In this document: positions 54,401-62,722 of the stretch, in pieces | Numbering within the stretch: the stretch's first letter is position 1 | How the letters are laid out: every line of letters begins with the position of its first letter | Assembly (NCBI GenBank): GCA_964511665.1 | Contig: CAZEHA010000011.1 | Coordinates: 9,501 to 73,500 of the forward strand | DNA length: 64,000 nt | Direction: 5' to 3' | Source of the DNA: JAGOEF01 sp964511665 | Lineage (GTDB): Bacteria; Bacteroidota; Bacteroidia; Bacteroidales; ML635J-15 | Notes under the pieces: model-generated | Seen by the model: the letters and a program-made list of their open reading frames with translations, nothing else | What the model was told of the DNA's origin: nothing | Databases searched by the model: none | Translations under genes and position numbers: made by a program

Positions 54401-55732
54401 AAGACGGTGAAGAGTAGGAGCACGGTTAAGCATTACCGGGTGTCCTTTCAATACATTTTCGAGAATATCCCAAATAACTGAATCGCGTCGCTCAACAATT
54501 TTCTTTGCCGATTTCACCGTTTTAACAATTCCTCTTTCGATAAGCTTGCGAATAATAAACGGTTTATATAATTCAGCTGCCATATCTTTGGGTAAACCAC
54601 ATTCGTGCATTTTAAGCTCCGGTCCAACCACAATCACCGAACGTGCCGAATAGTCAACCCTCTTACCCAACAGGTTCTGGCGGAAACGGCCTTGTTTTCC
54701 TTTAAGACTGTCGCTCAGCGATTTCAGTGGGCGATTGGCCTCTGTTTTTACTGCGTTCGATTTACGCGAATTGTCGAATAATGAATCTACTGCTTCCTGA
54801 AGCATTCGCTTTTCGTTACGCAATATTACCTCTGGTGCTTTAATTTCGAGAAGTCGTTTCAACCGATTGTTTCTAATAATAACCCTACGGTATAAATCGT
54901 TCAGGTCGGAGGTTGCAAAACGACCGCCGTCGAGAGGGACCAAAGGTCTTAGTTCGGGTGGAATCACGGGAATTACTTTCATAATCATCCACTCAGGCTT
55001 ATTGCGACCTTCCGATTCGCGAAAAGCTTCTACCACACTTAAACGTTTCAATGCTTCGCTTTTACGCTGTTGCGAGGTTTCCTTTCCGGCTTTGTCGCGT
55101 AAATCGTATGACAATTCGTCGAGGTTAATTTTCATTAACAGATCGAACAAAGCATCGGCGCCCATTTTCGCTATAAACTTATTGGGATCTTCGTCGGGAA
55201 GCATTTGGTTTTCTTTTGGCAAACCCTCTAAGATTTCGAGATATTCGTCTTCGGATAAGAAATCGAGTTGATTAATTCCATCGGCCTGCTTCACACCGGG
55301 CTGTATAACAATATATCGTTCGTAATAAACAATTGCATCTAGTTTTTTAGAGGGTAATCCCAATAAATAACCAATTTTATTTGGAAGGGTTTTAAAATAC
55401 CAGATATGGGCTACGGGGACTTCAAGTTTAATGTGCCCCATGCGTTCGCGGCGTACCTTTTTTTCGGTAACCTCAACACCACATCGGTCGCAAACAATGC
55501 CCTTATAACGAATTCGCTTGTATTTACCACAATGACATTCGTAATCTTTAACCGGTCCGAAAATTCTTTCACAAAACAAACCATCGCGCTCGGGTTTATA
55601 GGTGCGATAGTTGATGGTTTCAGGTTTGGTTACTTCTCCGCTCGATCTGTCGAGAATATCTTCGGGGGAGGCCAAACTGATACTAATCTTTGTGAAATTT
55701 GTTTTAACTCTTGTTTCTTTTCTGAAAGCCAT
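51464..55732 (-). CDS. rpoC: RNA polymerase subunit beta'
   Basis: A 1422-residue subunit with the N-terminal zinc ribbon (CHCGKYKRIRYKGIVCDRCG), the active-site NADFDGDQM (470 onward, three Asp binding Mg2+), the second zinc site (CESKRGVCGKCYG), and the trigger-loop and bridge-helix segments. Length is typical for the phylum. It lies 48 bases downstream of rpoB. Confidence 0.98.
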   Translation of the reverse strand: MAFRKETRVKTNFTKISISLASPEDILDRSSGEVTKPETINYRTYKPERDGLFCERIFGPVKDYECHCGKYKRIRYKGIVCDRCGVEVTEKKVRRERMGHIKLEVPVAHIWYFKTLPNKIGYLLGLPSKKLDAIVYYERYIVIQPGVKQADGINQLDFLSEDEYLEILEGLPKENQMLPDEDPNKFIAKMGADALFDLLMKINLDELSYDLRDKAGKETSQQRKSEALKRLSVVEAFRESEGRNKPEWMIMKVIPVIPPELRPLVPLDGGRFATSDLNDLYRRVIIRNNRLKRLLEIKAPEVILRNEKRMLQEAVDSLFDNSRKSNAVKTEANRPLKSLSDSLKGKQGRFRQNLLGKRVDYSARSVIVVGPELKMHECGLPKDMAAELYKPFIIRKLIERGIVKTVKSAKKIVERRDSVIWDILENVLKGHPVMLNRAPTLHRLGIQAFQPKLIEGKAIQLHPLVCTAFNADFDGDQMAVHLPLGNEAVIEAQILMLASHNILNPANGAPITVPSQDMVLGLYYITKQRDGAKGEDLIFYSSKEVIIAYNEGKLDLHARIKVKVDDVDKDGNYIHHLIETTTGRVIFNQAVPREVGYINELLTKKSLRTIIGNVLKKAGTAAAAKFLDDIKDLGFSMAFKGGLSFNLDNVIVPAKKQVMIEEGYKKVEEIRAYYESGYITNNERYNQVIDVWTHVNANLAKEVMKQLSTDNQGFNSVYMMLDSGARGSNEQIRQLCGMRGLMGKPQKSVSTGAEIIENPILSNFKEGLSILEYFISTHGARKGLADTALKTADAGYLTRRLVDVAQDIVITEEDCGTLRGLVASTIKKNEEVVETLYERILGRTTVHDVYHPLNGDLIVAAGQEITEDVATIIEKSPIEEVEIRSVLTCESKRGVCGKCYGRNLATGRMVQKGEAVGVIAAQSIGEPGTQLTLRTFHVGGVAGNIATESTIMVKYEGIVEIDDLRTVEHLDEHGTKVDVVIGRMAEMRLIDKNTGIVIMTNNIPYGSKLFVKPGQHVDKGTVICSWDPFNSIIITEVSGKVSFENVIEGTTFREEADEQTGYREKVIIETRDKSKIPVVRILNSSKEILKIYNLPVGAHISVQENEKVIAGQILVKIPRVVGKGGDITGGLPRVTELFEARNPSNPAVVCEINGQVEFGKIKRGNREIIIRSKENEEKRYLVPLSKQILVQDSDFVRAGTPLSEGATTPSDILNIKGPTMVQEYIVNEVQEVYRMQGVKINDKHYEVIVRQMMRKVEIEDPGDTRFLEKQIVDKWEFREVNDAIFDKKVVIDPGDSGSVHAGQIISARKLRDENSMLKRKDLKLIEGRDAIPATSSQVLQGITRAALQTKSFMSAASFQETTKVLNEAAISGKRDYLEGLKENVIVGHLIPAGTGLREYKNLIVGNKEELAYMTEKYETVNE

Positions 55733-55780
55733 ATTACAATTTATATTCGATTGTCAAATAAATCAATTAATACTTTAACA

Positions 55781-58700
55781 CTAGTCAAGCTCCACATTCA
55801 GTCCCAATCCACGCATCTCGTGCAGCAACACATTCAGCGATTCAGGTAGTCCAGGCTCAGGCATGGGTTCACCTTTCACTAAGGCTTCGTAGGTCTTGGC
55901 TCGTCCGATTACGTCGTCGGACTTAATGGTAAGAATTTCTCTTAAGATATGAGATGCTCCAAATGCTTCGAGAGCCCAAACTTCCATTTCACCAAAACGC
56001 TGGCCACCAAACTGGGCTTTACCGCCTAATGGTTGCTGGGTTATCAACGAATAGGGGCCAATGGAACGAGCATGCATTTTATCTTCGACCATATGACCGA
56101 GTTTCAACATGTAAATAACTCCAACCGTTGCGGGTTGGTCGAATTTAACTCCGGTGCCACCATCGTACAGATAACACTTTCCGTATCTTGGAACTCCGGC
56201 TTTTTCGGTATATTCATTTATCTGATCGATAGATGCACCATCGAAAATGGGAGTGGCAAACTTCAAACCCAGTTTTTCGCCGGCCCAGCCCAACACTGTT
56301 TCGTAAATCTGACCCAGATTCATACGCGAAGGCACACCTAAGGGATTAAGAACAATATCAACGGGGGTTCCGTCTTCGAGGAAAGGCATGTCTTCCTGAC
56401 GTACAATTTTTGCAACTATACCTTTATTTCCATGACGACCCGCCAGCTTATCGCCAACGGTAATTTTACGCTTGCTTGCAAGGTATACTTTTGCCAACTG
56501 TACAATACCGGCCGGCAGTTCATCTCCAATAGAAATATTAAGGCGCTTTCTTCTTGCTTCGCCCTCACATTTCTTAAATTCAATCATATAGTTAAACAGC
56601 AACTTATCGATAAGATCGTTTTTCTTCTTATCGGTTGTCCATTTTGACGGATTTACATTCAGAAAATCAATCTCAAATAAAGCTTTCTGGGTAAATTTAT
56701 TTCCTTTGGGAATGAGTTCATTACCAAGATTGTCTTTCACACCTTGCGATGTTTTGCCATTCACTATAATAAAAAGTTTTTCAACCAGAGTTTCTTTCAG
56801 CGCAGCGGCGTTTTTCTCGAAATCATGCTCAATAGCATCAAGCAACGATTTATCCTGATTCTTGGCTTTGCGGTCTTTGATTGTTTTAGAAAATAGCTTT
56901 TTGTCGATAACAACACCGTTGGTAGAAGGCGAAGCTTTTAATGAGGCATCTTTTACATCACCGGCTTTTTCTCCGAAAATTGCACGTAAAAGTTTTTCTT
57001 CGGGAGATGGATCCGACTCTCCTTTTGGGGTAATTTTACCAATAAGGATATCGCCTGGTTTCACATAAGCACCAATGCGGATTATACCATTCTCATCAAG
57101 ATCTTTTGTAGCCGTTTCGCTTACATTAGGTATATCGGAAGTAAGTTCTTCCAATCCTCGTTTGGTATCTCGAACTTCGAGTTGATGCTCTTCGATATGT
57201 ATTGAGGTAAAATAGTCGCTGCGAACAATTTTTTCGGAAATTACAATAGCATCCTCAAAATTATATCCTTTCCAGGGCATGAATGCCACTTTAAGATTTC
57301 GACCGATAGCCAATTCACCATTTTTGGTTGCATAGCCTTCGGAAAGAATTTGACCCTTAACCACTCTTTCGCCTTTCCGAACAATTGGTCGTTGATTAAC
57401 ACATGAGTTCTGATTGGTTTTCAAGAATTTTTGCAGATAATAAACTCTCACGTCATCGGTAAAGGAAACAAATCGTTCTTCTTCGGTATAATCGTAGCGT
57501 ACCACAATCTGTTTTGAATCGACATACTCAACCGTTCCGTTGCCTTCGGCCACCACTAGTATTCTTGAATCTTTGGCCACCTCGTGTTCAATACCGGTGC
57601 CAACAATTGGTGCTTCGGGGTTTAATAAAGGTACAGCCTGACGCATCATATTAGAACCCATCAGGGCACGATTGGCATCGTCGTGTTCCAGAAAAGGAAT
57701 TAACGATGCTGCAATTGAAGCTATCTGGTTGGGTGCCACGTCCATAAGATCTACCGTATCTACCTCAGCGAGAGGATAATCGGCTTCGAGCCTTGCCTTT
57801 ACTCTGGGATTAATGAATTTTCCGTTTTCGTCAATTAACGCGTTTGCCTGAGCAATAATTTTTTCTTCTTCTTCTTCGGCACTCAGGTAAACTACCCGAC
57901 CACTAACATCTACTTTAGCATCATTAACTGTGCGATATGGGGTTTCGATAAAACCTAATTTGTTAATTTTCGCATACACACACAAAGATGAAATCAGACC
58001 GATATTAGGTCCTTCGGGTGTTTCGATGGGGCACAGCCTGCCGTAGTGAGTATAGTGCACGTCGCGCACTTCGAAACCGGCACGTTCGCGAGACAAACCT
58101 CCCGGCCCCAATGCCGACATACGACGTTTATGGGTCATTTCGGCCAACGGATTGGTTTGATCCATAAATTGCGACAACTGATTAGTCCCAAAAAACGAAT
58201 TTATTACCGACGATAATGTTTTTGAATTAATCAAATCGATAGGGTGAAAAACTTCGTTGTCGCGAACATTCATTCTTTCGCGGATGGTACGGGCCATACG
58301 AGCCAACCCAACACCAAACTGACCAGCAAGTTGCTCTCCTACAGTTCTCACACGACGATTGCTCAAATGGTCGATATCATCGATATCGGCTTTAGAGTTA
58401 ATAAGTTCAATTAAATATTTTATAATCGCAATGATGTCATCGCGTGTAAGCACTTTTGTGTCTTCAGGAATTTCGAGGCCAAGTTTCTTGTTCAAGCGAT
58501 ATCGCCCTACCTCTCCCAAATCGTAACGTTTGTCGGAGAAAAACAGTTTATCGATAACATCGCGTGCAGTAGCATCGTCGGGCGGCTCACTGTTGCGTAA
58601 TTGGCGATAAATATGTACCACAGCTTCTTTCTCTGAGTTGCAAGGGTCTTTTTGCAGTGTATTATAAATAATAGCAAAATCAGAAGTTTTCTGACTTTCT

Positions 58701-59587
58701 TTATGCAGTAATATTGTTTTAGCACCCGAATCAACAATCAAGTCGATGTGGTCGTTGGTTAGTTCCACTTCGCGATCAACCACCACGGTGTGGCGTTCGA
58801 TTGATACCACCTCACCTGTATCTTCATCAACAAAGTCTTCTGTCCATGTTTTCAGTACACGTGCAGCCAATCTTCGTCCAACAACCCTTTTAAGAGCAGT
58901 TTTGCTCACTTTCAATTCTTCGGCAAGATTGAATATTTCGAGAATGTCTTTATCGCTTTCGAAGCCAATAGCCCTTAGTAGGGTTGTAACAGGCAATTTC
59001 TTTTTTCGGTCGATGTAGGCATACATCACCGAATTGATATCGGTGGCAAATTCAATCCACGAGCCTTTAAATGGGATGATACGCGCCGAATACAGTTTTG
59101 TACCATTGGTATGAACACTTTGTCCGAAGAACACACCGGGTGAACGATGTAACTGCGACACAACCACTCTTTCGGCCCCGTTGATAACGAAGGTTCCACT
59201 GGGCGTCATATAAGGAACTGTACCCAACCATACATCTTGAATGGTTGTTTCAAAATCCTCGTGATCGGGATCGGTACAATACAGCTTAAGCTTTGCCTTT
59301 AATGGCACGCTATAAGTTAATCCACGCTCAACGCATTCTTGAATTGAATACCTGGGCAGGTCGACCGAATAATCGAGGAATTCGAGTACAAAGTTATTTC
59401 GGGTGTCGGTAATCGGAAAATTATCCTGAAACACTTGATACAGCAACTCTTGTTTGCGTTGCTCGGCTGTTGACTCAATTTGGAAAAATTCTTGGAAAGA
59501 TTTCAATTGTACTTCAAGAAAATCAGGATATTGCAACTGATTTTTATTAGATGTAAAATTGATTCGTTCGTTAGTTTTTATAGCCAT
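55781..59587 (-). CDS. rpoB: RNA polymerase subunit beta
   Basis: A 1268-residue subunit. The rifampicin cluster reads QLSQFMDQTNPLAEMTHKRRMSALGPGG, with wild-type residues at the usual resistance positions (Asp, His and Ser), which predicts a susceptible target. Downstream motifs include GRHGNKGIVAK and the C-terminal DGGTGVKFDQPATVG. A perfect hairpin lies upstream, between it and rplL. Confidence 0.98.
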   Translation of the reverse strand: MAIKTNERINFTSNKNQLQYPDFLEVQLKSFQEFFQIESTAEQRKQELLYQVFQDNFPITDTRNNFVLEFLDYSVDLPRYSIQECVERGLTYSVPLKAKLKLYCTDPDHEDFETTIQDVWLGTVPYMTPSGTFVINGAERVVVSQLHRSPGVFFGQSVHTNGTKLYSARIIPFKGSWIEFATDINSVMYAYIDRKKKLPVTTLLRAIGFESDKDILEIFNLAEELKVSKTALKRVVGRRLAARVLKTWTEDFVDEDTGEVVSIERHTVVVDREVELTNDHIDLIVDSGAKTILLHKESQKTSDFAIIYNTLQKDPCNSEKEAVVHIYRQLRNSEPPDDATARDVIDKLFFSDKRYDLGEVGRYRLNKKLGLEIPEDTKVLTRDDIIAIIKYLIELINSKADIDDIDHLSNRRVRTVGEQLAGQFGVGLARMARTIRERMNVRDNEVFHPIDLINSKTLSSVINSFFGTNQLSQFMDQTNPLAEMTHKRRMSALGPGGLSRERAGFEVRDVHYTHYGRLCPIETPEGPNIGLISSLCVYAKINKLGFIETPYRTVNDAKVDVSGRVVYLSAEEEEEKIIAQANALIDENGKFINPRVKARLEADYPLAEVDTVDLMDVAPNQIASIAASLIPFLEHDDANRALMGSNMMRQAVPLLNPEAPIVGTGIEHEVAKDSRILVVAEGNGTVEYVDSKQIVVRYDYTEEERFVSFTDDVRVYYLQKFLKTNQNSCVNQRPIVRKGERVVKGQILSEGYATKNGELAIGRNLKVAFMPWKGYNFEDAIVISEKIVRSDYFTSIHIEEHQLEVRDTKRGLEELTSDIPNVSETATKDLDENGIIRIGAYVKPGDILIGKITPKGESDPSPEEKLLRAIFGEKAGDVKDASLKASPSTNGVVIDKKLFSKTIKDRKAKNQDKSLLDAIEHDFEKNAAALKETLVEKLFIIVNGKTSQGVKDNLGNELIPKGNKFTQKALFEIDFLNVNPSKWTTDKKKNDLIDKLLFNYMIEFKKCEGEARRKRLNISIGDELPAGIVQLAKVYLASKRKITVGDKLAGRHGNKGIVAKIVRQEDMPFLEDGTPVDIVLNPLGVPSRMNLGQIYETVLGWAGEKLGLKFATPIFDGASIDQINEYTEKAGVPRYGKCYLYDGGTGVKFDQPATVGVIYMLKLGHMVEDKMHARSIGPYSLITQQPLGGKAQFGGQRFGEMEVWALEAFGASHILREILTIKSDDVIGRAKTYEALVKGEPMPEPGLPESLNVLLHEMRGLGLNVELD

Positions 59588-59628
59588 TGATAATATTTTA
59601 GAGAAAGAACTAAATCAATAACAACGAA

Positions 59629-59660
59629 AGGTTTAAAACCCGAACACGGGTTTTAAACCT
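59629..59660 (-). promoter_or_regulatory. Perfect 14-bp hairpin between rplL and rpoB
   Basis: AGGTTTAAAACCCG (59629-59642) pairs perfectly with CGGGTTTTAAACCT (59647-59660) around a four-base loop. In the direction of transcription (minus) no U-run follows, so full termination is unlikely. Attenuation or RNA processing, as known at the E. coli rplL-rpoB junction, is more plausible. Confidence 0.75.
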
Positions 59661-59684
59661 AAAAAATACGTCACGGAAACGAAG

Positions 59685-60065
59685 TTATTTAACTTCAACT
59701 TCGGCTCCTGCTTCTTCGAGACTGGCTTTAAGTGAAGCTGCTTCGTCTTTCGAAACTTTTTCTTTAATTGGTTTTGGTGCAGAATCAACAAGTTCTTTTG
59801 CTTCTTTAAGCCCTAAACCGGTAAGTTCTTTAACCAGCTTGATTACTTGTAGTTTTGTCTGTCCGGCTGCTTTCAGAACCACGTCGAATTCAGTTTGTTC
59901 TGCTTCAACAGCGTCAGCGCCAGCACCGGCGGCGGGAGCAGCTACAACTGCTGCTGCTGCTGCGGGTTCAATTCCATATTCATCTTTCAGGATACCTGCA
60001 AGTTCGTTTACTTCTTTTACGCTAAGATTAACCAATTCTTCAGCTAATTTTTTTAAATCTGCCAT
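59685..60065 (-). CDS. rplL: 50S ribosomal protein L7/L12
   Basis: A 126-residue stalk protein. The N-terminal dimerisation domain (LAEELVNLSVKEVNELAGIL) joins through an Ala/Gly-rich hinge (AAAAAVVAAPAAGAG) to the factor-binding domain (KLQVIKLVKELTGLGLKEAKELVDSAPKPIKE). Residues are those needed for EF-Tu and EF-G binding. Confidence 0.97.
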   Translation of the reverse strand: MADLKKLAEELVNLSVKEVNELAGILKDEYGIEPAAAAAVVAAPAAGAGADAVEAEQTEFDVVLKAAGQTKLQVIKLVKELTGLGLKEAKELVDSAPKPIKEKVSKDEAASLKASLEEAGAEVEVK

Positions 60066-60101
60066 TTTACTTTAATTTTAATATTGTTTTACCAATTGTT
60101 T

Positions 60102-60620
60102 TTACTCTCTCTCCGAAAGGGTTTTAACCACTCCGGCAATAATGTGTTTACCTGAATTCAACTGTCCCAACAAATTCTTCATGGGCGATTGCAGCAACAT
60201 TACCACATCGGCAATAAGCTCATTTTTGCTCTTAATGTGAATGAGAGCTTCGAGATTATGTTCTCCGATATAGAACGATTCCTCTGCAAATGCAGCTTTA
60301 AGAACAGGTTTTTGGTGAACTCTGCTATACTCCTTAATCAATTTACCCGGACTCGATGCAGAGTTTGAAAAAAACACAGCCGTGTTGTTTTTCAAACTTG
60401 GGTACAATTCCTCGAAATTATATCCTGAACGTTCGAGGGCAAATTTGAATAGGGTGTTCTTAACAACCACCATTTTTATATCCTGTTCGAAGCATTTTCG
60501 CCTTAATTCTGAGACTTCCTGAGCATTCAAATCGGCTGCATCAGTCAAATAAAAATGACTGTAGCTTGCGATTTGCTCTTTCAGTTGTTCAATCAGGGCA
60601 TCTTTTTCTTCACGTTTCAT
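60102..60620 (-). CDS. rplJ: 50S ribosomal protein L10
   Basis: A 172-residue base of the L7/L12 stalk, binding 23S rRNA and stalk dimers through its C-terminal helix. The pattern FYLTDAADLNAQEVSELRRKCFEQDIKMVVVKNTLFKFALE is typical. It lies 23 bases after rplA, so no long leader for autoregulation is present. Confidence 0.96.
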   Translation of the reverse strand: MKREEKDALIEQLKEQIASYSHFYLTDAADLNAQEVSELRRKCFEQDIKMVVVKNTLFKFALERSGYNFEELYPSLKNNTAVFFSNSASSPGKLIKEYSRVHQKPVLKAAFAEESFYIGEHNLEALIHIKSKNELIADVVMLLQSPMKNLLGQLNSGKHIIAGVVKTLSERE

Positions 60621-60643
60621 AACATGCTACTTCTTAATAATTA

Positions 60644-61336
60644 CTATACAACAGATTTTGGATCGATTTCGATTCCGGGGCTCATGGTGCTCGACAAATA
60701 AATGCTTTGAATATAGGTACCTTTTGCGGTGCTGGGTTTCAGCTTCACAATGGTTTGCACCAATTCACGGGCATTATCGATGATTTTTTCGGGTTCGAAA
60801 GATATTTTTCCGATTCCCGCATGAATTATACCGTACTTATCGACTTTAAAATCTATCTTTCCTTTTTTCACATCAAGAACCGCTTTACCGACATCCTGAG
60901 TTACAGTCCCCGATTTTGGGTTAGGCATCAAGCCACGAGGGCCTAAGATGCGACCAAGTTTACCAATTTTCGCCATGATTTGGGGCTGAGTGATAATGAT
61001 ATCAATATCAGTCCACCCTTTTTCGATTTTTTCGATAAAATCGTCGAGTCCTACATGGTCGGCACCGGCATCTTTAGCCTCTTGCTCCTTATCGGGGTTA
61101 CACAATACCAGAACACGAATTTCTTTTCCGGTACCATGTGGTAAAGTGGTGACTCCACGAACCATTTGATTGGCTTTTCTCGGGTCGACACCCAGTTTCA
61201 CATCAATATCAACCGAAGCGTCGAATTTTGTAAAAGTAACATCTTTCACAAGGCTTGCGGCATCTGTAATGTCGTACTTTCTACCTTTCTCGATTTTCGA
61301 TAAAGCTTCTTTTTTATTTTTACTTATCCTTGCCAT
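60644..61336 (-). CDS. rplA: 50S ribosomal protein L1
   Basis: A 230-residue L1-stalk protein with the signature VRGVTTLPHGTGKEIRVLV and LGRILGPRGLMPNPKSGTVT. It can bind its own mRNA in other bacteria; no mimic was identified in the short gap upstream. Confidence 0.97.
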   Translation of the reverse strand: MARISKNKKEALSKIEKGRKYDITDAASLVKDVTFTKFDASVDIDVKLGVDPRKANQMVRGVTTLPHGTGKEIRVLVLCNPDKEQEAKDAGADHVGLDDFIEKIEKGWTDIDIIITQPQIMAKIGKLGRILGPRGLMPNPKSGTVTQDVGKAVLDVKKGKIDFKVDKYGIIHAGIGKISFEPEKIIDNARELVQTIVKLKPSTAKGTYIQSIYLSSTMSPGIEIDPKSVV

Positions 61337-61355
61337 CTTATAAAAATGTGCTTAA

Positions 61356-61799
61356 TTAATTTTTAAAGGGGTCATCACCTTTGATAGTGATACCCATACT
61401 TCTTGCAGTACCGGCGACCATTTTCATTGCTGATTCTAGAGTAAAGGCATTCAAATCGGGCATTTTGTCCTGAGCAATGGTTTTCACATCGTCCCAGGTA
61501 ACTGAACCTACTTTATTACGGTTGGGTTCTGCCGATCCTTTTTTTACTTTAGAAAACTCAATCAATTGGACAGCAACAGGAGGAGTTTTTACGATAAAAT
61601 CGAATGATTTATCGCTATACACAGTAATCACAACCGGCAGTACTTTTCCTGCTCTGTCTTGAGTACGTGCATTAAATTGCTTACAAAACTCCATAATGTT
61701 TACACCTTTCGACCCTAGAGCTGGCCCTACGGGAGGAGAAGGATTGGCTGCACCGCCTTTAATCTGCAGTTTGATAAAATTCTCAATTTGTTTTGCCAT
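61356..61799 (-). CDS. rplK: 50S ribosomal protein L11
   Basis: A 147-residue GTPase-centre protein with the conserved Pro-rich ANPSPPVGPALGSKGVNIMEFCKQFN and the RNA-binding C-terminal domain ending GTARSMGITI. It is the site of thiostrepton action with 23S rRNA. Confidence 0.97.
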   Translation of the reverse strand: MAKQIENFIKLQIKGGAANPSPPVGPALGSKGVNIMEFCKQFNARTQDRAGKVLPVVITVYSDKSFDFIVKTPPVAVQLIEFSKVKKGSAEPNRNKVGSVTWDDVKTIAQDKMPDLNAFTLESAMKMVAGTARSMGITIKGDDPFKN

Positions 61800-61821
61800 A
61801 ACGCTTTTTTACAATCAGTGA

Positions 61822-62367
61822 TTATTCTTTTTCTACTTGCATAAAGCTAAGTTCAAGCGGAGTTTTACGGCCAAAAATTTTCACCATAACCTTCAGCTTT
61901 TTCTTCTCCTCGTGCACTTCTTCGATGACTCCGTTAAAACCGTTGAACGGACCATCAATCACTTTTACCGCTTCACCAACAAAAAATGGGATGTTGATTT
62001 CTTCTGAACTCTCGGTCAGTTCGTCAACTTTACCCAAAATGCGGGCTACCTCGGCCGGTCGTAAAGGAATTGGTTTACCATCTTTTGATCCTAAGAAACC
62101 CAGCACTCCCGGAACAGCCTTGATAACGTGCTCTACCTCTCCATCAAGTATCGCTTCTATGAGAATGTAACCCGGAAAGAAACTTCTTTCTTTGCTGATT
62201 TTCTTACCTTTTCGCACCTGGTATACCTTTTCCGTCGGAATCAGCACCTGTGATATCTGGTGAGTAAGCTTGGTCTTAGCGATTTCGTTTTCAAGGTATT
62301 CTTTTACCTTTTTTTCTTTACCGCTTAGTGCTTTCACTACATACCATTTTTTATCAAGATCACTCAT
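61822..62367 (-). CDS. nusG: Transcription elongation/antitermination factor NusG
   Basis: A roughly 181-residue factor with the NGN domain (KKWYVVKALSGKEKKVKEYLENE, FFPGYILIEA, VPGVLGFLG) and a C-terminal KOW domain (VGEAVKVIDGPFNGFNGVIEEV). I chose ATG 62367 because GGAGGG lies just upstream and the family N-terminus aligns there; an ATG at 62382 adds five residues. Confidence 0.96.
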   Translation of the reverse strand: MSDLDKKWYVVKALSGKEKKVKEYLENEIAKTKLTHQISQVLIPTEKVYQVRKGKKISKERSFFPGYILIEAILDGEVEHVIKAVPGVLGFLGSKDGKPIPLRPAEVARILGKVDELTESSEEINIPFFVGEAVKVIDGPFNGFNGVIEEVHEEKKKLKVMVKIFGRKTPLELSFMQVEKE

Positions 62368-62390
62368 ACGACCCTCCGACATTTTTGGTT

Positions 62391-62585
62391 TTAATAAAAT
62401 AATCCGTACAATAACTCAAGAATATTTCTAAAAGAGACATCCATAGCAAGTACTGTAAGGGCTATAATTAAGGAAGCAACCATTACTACTATCGCGCTTG
62501 TTTGTAACTCACTCCAAGTGGGCCATGTAACTTTATGAGCCAACTCATCGTAAGTTTCTTTAAAGTATGCTTTTATTTTTGCCAT
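62391..62585 (-). CDS. secE: Preprotein translocase subunit SecE
   Basis: A 64-residue single-span subunit with the amphipathic helix YDELAHKVTWPTWSELQTSAIVV and one membrane segment. It clamps SecY. Short form as usual outside the gamma-proteobacteria. Confidence 0.95.
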   Translation of the reverse strand: MAKIKAYFKETYDELAHKVTWPTWSELQTSAIVVMVASLIIALTVLAMDVSFRNILELLYGLFY

Positions 62586-62600
62586 ACATCACAAGTTTTG

Positions 62601-62673
62601 CACGGGTGGCAGGCTTCGAACCCACAGCCTATGGTTTTGGAGACCATCGCTCTACCAATTGAGCTACACCCGT
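62601..62673 (-). tRNA. trnW: tRNA-Trp (anticodon CCA)
   Basis: The acceptor stem ACGGGTG/CACCCGT is complete. The D-arm AGCTCAATTGGTAGAGC, the anticodon loop CTCCAAA with CCA, and the T-arm with TTCGAAG are all present. Discriminator G; no CCA is encoded at the 3' end. It lies between tuf and secE, as is common in Bacteroidota. Confidence 0.95.
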
Positions 62674-62676
62674 AGT

Positions 62677-62712
62677 TTTTAAGTTGGCTGATTTGACTCA
62701 GCCAACTTAAAA
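62677..62712 (-). promoter_or_regulatory. Perfect 15-bp hairpin between tuf and tRNA-Trp
   Basis: TTTTAAGTTGGCTGA (62677-62691) pairs with TCAGCCAACTTAAAA (62698-62712), loop of six. No U-run follows in the minus direction, so it may be an RNA-processing site or a weak terminator after tuf, just before the tRNA 5' end at 62673. Confidence 0.7.
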
Positions 62713-62722
62713 GCATTGGTTA

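Noticed and set aside
58507..58737. Long alternative frames within rpoB and rpoC
   Set aside because: Opposite- or shifted-frame shadows of conserved polymerase genes.
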